A stretch of 64,000 nt of DNA from Canna indica (taxonomy: Eukaryota; Streptophyta; Magnoliopsida; Zingiberales; Cannaceae). Below the pieces are notes generated by a model. It was not told the DNA's origin, did not search any database, and was given only the letters and a program-made list of their open reading frames with translations. The stretch's first letter is position 1. Every line of letters starts with the position of its first letter. The stretch covers positions 498,501-562,500 of the forward strand of contig CP136898.1 in assembly GCA_034359265.1 (NCBI GenBank), read 5' to 3'. The translations under genes and the position numbers were made by a program. Positions 60,489 to 64,000 of the stretch are shown one piece after another.

Positions 60489-60509
60489 GTATATATATAT
60501 ATATATATC
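60489..60509 (+). promoter_or_regulatory. TATA-rich core promoter of the EXORDIUM-like gene
   Basis: A (TA)n run about 50-70 bp upstream of the ATG at 60559. The spacing suits a short leader. Confidence 0.55.
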
Positions 60510-60558
60510 AACACATGTACCATCCTCTCCTTCATTTCCCTCACCTCATTTTGATCTC

Positions 60559-61524
60559 ATGGCTTCCTCCTATCAACCAAAGCCACGTACTCCTTCCCTG
60601 CTTCTCTCTCTTCTTCTCCTCTTAAGCTTCACAAACCTCTCTACTGCTGCATCAAGAAAGCTCCACTCTCTCTACCACCCGCCTCCGTCCGTCCTCACCT
60701 ACCACCACGGAGCTCTCTTAGAAGGCGACATCCCCGTCTCCATCCTCTGGTACGGCAACTTCTCCGCGCCGCAGAGATCCATCGTCTCCGACTTCCTCCT
60801 CTCCCTCACTCCACCTCACCGTCCCACCACCTTCGCCGTCACCACCCCCACCGTCTCCAAGTGGTGGCGCACCGTCGACTTCTACCTCCAAAAGGCCGGG
60901 AAGAAGAAGACCCACGTCCTGCTCACCAACCAGGTGTCCGACGAAGGCTGCTCCCTCGGACGGCGCCTGCGCCGCGCCCAAATCGCCGAGCTCGCGCGCG
61001 GCCTGGGCGTCATGGACGGCGGCGTCGCGCTGGTCCTCACGGCCGCGGACGTCGCCGTGGAGGGCTTCTGTTCCTCCGCCTGCGGGCTGCACGGCTCGAC
61101 GACAACCGGCGCCCGCCGGTCCGCCTACGTCTGGGTGGGCGACTCGGGGAGGCAGTGCCCGGGGCAGTGCGCGTGGCCGTTCCACGAGCCGGTGTACGGG
61201 CCGGTGGGGTCGGCGGCTCTGCGGGCGCCGAACGGGGACGTGGGGGTCGACGGCATGGTGATAAACTTGGCGACGTTGCTGGCGGGCGCGGTGACGAATC
61301 CGTACGGGGGCGGGTACTTCGAGGGGGACGCGAGGGCGCCGGTGGAGGTGGCGGCGGCGTGCCCGGGGGTGTACGGGGAAGGAGCTTATCCGGGGTATGC
61401 GGGGAAGCTGAGGATGGATTTGAGGACGAGGGGGAGTTATAACGTGGAAGGAGAGCGGGGGAGGAAGTATTTGGTGCCGGCTTTGTTGGACCCACTTAGC
61501 CATTCATGTCTGCCCATGGCTTGA
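60559..61524 (+). CDS. EXL: EXORDIUM-like secreted protein, 321 aa, single exon
   Basis: Residues 1-30 form a signal peptide with a poly-Leu core (SLLLSLLLLLSFTNLSTAAS). Then come the family landmarks LTYHHGALLEGDIPVSILWY, GNFSAPQRSIVSDFLLSL, VSKWWRTVDFY, a Cys-rich middle (EGFCSSACGLHGSTTTG, SGRQCPGQCAWPFHEPVYG) and a C-terminus with VDGMVINLATLLAGAVTNPY, GGGYFEGD and DPLSHSCLPMA. EXORDIUM/PHI-1 proteins are apoplastic and brassinosteroid-responsive, and link growth to carbon status. The gene is intronless, as usual in the family. The second half is very GC-rich, which opens long spurious ORFs on both strands. Confidence 0.95.
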   Translation: MASSYQPKPRTPSLLLSLLLLLSFTNLSTAASRKLHSLYHPPPSVLTYHHGALLEGDIPVSILWYGNFSAPQRSIVSDFLLSLTPPHRPTTFAVTTPTVSKWWRTVDFYLQKAGKKKTHVLLTNQVSDEGCSLGRRLRRAQIAELARGLGVMDGGVALVLTAADVAVEGFCSSACGLHGSTTTGARRSAYVWVGDSGRQCPGQCAWPFHEPVYGPVGSAALRAPNGDVGVDGMVINLATLLAGAVTNPYGGGYFEGDARAPVEVAAACPGVYGEGAYPGYAGKLRMDLRTRGSYNVEGERGRKYLVPALLDPLSHSCLPMA

Positions 61525-61708
61525 TTACATAATTAAGCTATCAACTTGCCATGTAATTATACGATGAATTAGATACCAACTGATAAAGATTTGCTTTCAT
61601 CATGATGATGAATGCAATACATATATGTTCGTTTTTAATATTGAATTAACTTAGCTAATTAGATGAATCAAGCTTTTATTGACCAACAAATCTTGCTGGG
61701 GAATGTAA

Positions 61709-62537
61709 GGGCATGTTTGGTTAGCGAAATCAAGTCTGTTTTCATGATTTCAGTTTCACTGAAATCAAAACTGCTTACGAAAACGTGTTTGGTTTAGTGT
61801 TTTCGTGAAACTGAATCGAAACCAGAATGAAAACGAAACCAGTTTTCTTAATAAAAATGAAAACAACAGAATGTTGTTTTCTGTGATTTCGAGACTGTCG
61901 GTTTCGTTATCAAAATGTTGTGACAACTTTGTAATTATAAATATTTTTTTATAAAATTAATTAATTTAAAAATAAATCAAACTATATCGAATTTTTAAAA
62001 ATAAAAATAAAAATCATCATTTTTAACTCAAACTTTTATCTTTAATTTATAAAATAATTAAACCAATTTATATCTAATTGACTCAAACCCAAATTTTAAA
62101 TAACTCAATTTTTTTAAAGTTGGTCTATTTATAATTTAATCAAACCTAATTTTAGATCATTGAACCTTTTTTTTTTGAAATTTTATAATAACTATTAATT
62201 AATTTTTATATCTAATTGAACAAAAAAATCTTAAATTATCAATAACTTAATTAATTAAATCATTTAAATATTTTGTAATCATATTAACAAATATTTAATT
62301 TTGTAAACTAACTAAATATTTAATTACTACTAAAAATATTCAAGGAAAATTAATATTATTTTTTATAATCAAATAAATATTTACTGGTTTCAACTAACTA
62401 AAACTGATGTTGTTTTTATTAACCAAACGCGTTTTCAGAAAACTGAAAACTAGAAACCAAAACCAAGTTTTCGAAATCAAGTTTTCAGTTTCACTGAAAC
62501 CAAATCAGAAAATAATTTTCGCTAACCAAACAGCACC
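61709..62537. mobile_element. PIF/Harbinger (Tourist-like) element, 829 bp
   Basis: The ends gggcatgtttggttagcgaaa and the complement of ttttcgctaaccaaacagcacc are inverted repeats. The element is flanked by taa on both sides (61706-61708 and 62538-62540), the 3-bp target typical of PIF/Harbinger. Subterminal regions repeat ttcagtttcactgaaa-type palindromes. The centre is AT-rich and non-coding, so it is non-autonomous. Confidence 0.85.
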
Positions 62538-62814
62538 TAAGGAGTTATGCCTCTAGATTTGAAATATGTAGTTTTGTCGGAGGTTACGTTTATAGTTTTT
62601 GCCTACAAAGATACTAATTTTAACTTCATCCGAATGTAAAGTAAATTGGGATGATTTGTCTCCGCTATCTGAAAGTGATTTGAACTTTACTATTCAGTGC
62701 TCGAATTTGACTGAAACATAAATTATATTGTATTTCCAAAAAAGATCGATCCTTTTGTACTAATTAATACTGGCTAAATAAATGGGAAATAATTTATTGA
62801 AAAATACATCAATT

Positions 62815-62898
62815 GGGGTGGTGGCGCAGTTGGCTAGCGCGTAGGTCTCATAGCTTAGAGTAATCCTGAGGTCGAGAGTTCGAGCCTCTCTCACCCCA
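62815..62898 (+). tRNA. tRNA-Met (elongator, CAT) with a short intron
   Basis: The 7-bp acceptor stem ggggtgg pairs with tcacccc. The D arm is gcgcagttggctagcgc, the anticodon CAT sits in gtctcata, and the T arm is gagagttcgagcctctc. A 10-nt intron (gcttagagta by the simplest reading) lies one base after the anticodon, the standard place. Plant nuclear elongator tRNA-Met genes normally carry such an intron. The discriminator is A. A TTTTT Pol III stop follows at about 62904. Confidence 0.95.
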
Positions 62899-63607
62899 AT
62901 ATATTTTTCTGAACGTGGTTGATTTTGAGTTTCTTCATAAAAAATTTATTTTCTTGCCTTAACTTATATTAAGTATGCTGATAAATGATTTGATTGAATC
63001 CGTTGGTTTTGAATGTTTTTTCTTGACATACTTTTAAATGTTTTTTCCTATACTTTTAGTTTTTTCTTTCTTTTAATTGATCAATGCTATGCACATTGAT
63101 TTATATTTTTGTATTTCTTTTTATTATTAACGACCCTTTTTTAGTTTGATCAAGTGGCAAATACATTGATTTATTTTTTGAAAACATTTTTAACATAATC
63201 TTGCTGGTTAATAAATTATTTATTTTTTAACATCAAAACCATTACAATCTGTGATATCTCTTCTGAAAAAAGATGCATTATATGAAACGTAACCAATCAG
63301 AATTGCTCCTTTATTTCCAAGAGCAAAAAATATATATTTTACAATTTACCCAACCTATAATCTCCTGCATATATTTGTCATTACAAATATAAAACCTGAA
63401 CAGAACAATCTCACTTTATTGCCCAAATTGTTTCAGTATAGAAGTGGGGAGTGATTATATAAGATATGGGAAGACAAATCCAACGTCCTCAATCATGCAT
63501 AATTCATATCTGCTAATGCTCAGACTCAAGACAAACAACTTATTTATCAGTTATCACTAATCACTAGATATGTATCAAAGCCATTATGAAATCGAGGTTT
63601 CTGCACT
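62899..63607. other. AT-rich intergenic DNA
   Basis: T-rich DNA with a Pol III terminator right after the tRNA. The right end probably contains the 3' UTR of the LRR gene. No other feature seen. Confidence 0.5.
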
Positions 63608-64000
63608 TCATTTTCGTGTTGAGACCGAGTGCTGATGATGCCTACTCTTTGATCTGTGCCTGCTCTTCTGGCTTCCACCATTGCTGATCACCTTGTGGCT
63701 ACTGCCTTCTCCCATCCTTCCCTTCACTGAAGCGGTTGAGCACTGGAGCATGTGCCTCGTCGGTCTCCTCCGAGTATTCCAGCTGTGCTGCCCAAGTGCA
63801 GCCTTGGCAACACTATCGCTTACCACCTCCCTGGCCCTGTGGGGCTTAGTAGGCTGCTTGTTGAGATAAACAAGCTGTGGCAGGAGGCTGCACACTGCCT
63901 TGCGGAGCTGGTCATCTCCAATGTTGGTCTGTATCGGGTTACCGAGCAGGTTGAGTGCCAAGAGAGAGTCGTAGTTCGCAACAAGCTGGCCCAATGCTTT
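63608..64000 (-). CDS. 3' part of an LRR (dynein-light-chain-1-like) protein gene, cut by the window
   Basis: The minus-strand frame is open from the window edge to the TGA at 63608. It begins with the end of a leucine-rich repeat domain (YDSLLALNLLGNPIQTN) and an LRR-cap-like segment (LRKAVCSLLPQLVYLNKQP). It then has a basic, low-complexity tail (SQKSRHRSKSRHHQHSVSTRK). This resembles plant LRR proteins annotated as outer-arm dynein light chain 1-like, which in land plants have no clear axonemal role. The ATG-like start within the window is not the real start. An intron upstream is likely. Confidence 0.75.
   Translation of the reverse strand, partial: KALGQLVANYDSLLALNLLGNPIQTNIGDDQLRKAVCSLLPQLVYLNKQPTKPHRAREVVSDSVAKAALGQHSWNTRRRPTRHMLQCSTASVKGRMGEGSSHKVISNGGSQKSRHRSKSRHHQHSVSTRK

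Noticed and set aside
60718..61503. Long ORFs on the minus strand and in the second plus frame over the EXORDIUM-like gene
   Set aside because: They arise from the very high GC content. Only the frame with signal peptide and family motifs is coherent.

Overview
The window is nuclear DNA of a flowering plant, most likely a monocot outside the grasses. The evidence is spliced genes with GT-AG introns, plastid-targeted enzymes, an intron-bearing elongator tRNA-Met, many MITE-type transposons, 5'-to-3' GC gradients in some genes (DAHP synthase exon 1, EXORDIUM-like) in otherwise AT-rich DNA, and an integrated badnavirus-like copy. Yam-, banana- or palm-like genomes fit; the species cannot be fixed from the sequence. 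Exon models were built by hand from splice sites, reading phase and remembered families. Every protein-coding model that is complete in the window sums to a whole number of codons.

Layout. 1-607: end of an OST4 gene (oligosaccharyltransferase subunit). 4.9-7.9 kb: a SAC51-type bHLH gene whose leader carries a conserved peptide uORF split by an intron. 10.8-12.7 kb: a small Cys-rich PHD-like zinc-finger protein. 14.3-17.2 kb: a GEM-like GRAM-domain protein. 18.0-31.8 kb: a repeat-rich island in which two inward-facing, degenerate copies of one gene (apparently a plastid protein-kinase-like gene) flank a rearranged endogenous badnavirus-like element (20160-25607), a TGGGCC-rich tandem repeat and a hAT MITE with a perfect target-site duplication.

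32.5-34.3 kb (minus): histone H3.3. 36.2-41.4 kb (minus): cytochrome c oxidase subunit 6b, with a 3.1-kb first intron filled by transposon debris. 42.1-49.9 kb (minus): a 16-exon gene for a 936-residue F-box + JmjC + APH-kinase-like protein. 51.0-53.9 kb (minus): the plastid DHNA phytyltransferase (MenA/ABC4). 54.9-58.7 kb (minus): plastid DAHP synthase. 60.6-61.5 kb: an EXORDIUM-like secreted protein. 61.7-62.5 kb: a PIF/Harbinger-type element with TAA target duplication. 62.8 kb: tRNA-Met. 63.6-64.0 kb (minus): the 3' end of an LRR gene that runs off the window.

Functional links. DAHP synthase opens the shikimate pathway and ABC4 uses a chorismate-derived precursor to make phylloquinone, so two neighbouring same-strand genes sit at the start and near the end of one plastid route. 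The remaining genes are housekeeping or regulatory and show no operon-like relation. The most striking items are the spliced SAC51 uORF, the virus-derived element lying between inverted pseudogene arms, and the three-domain JmjC protein.
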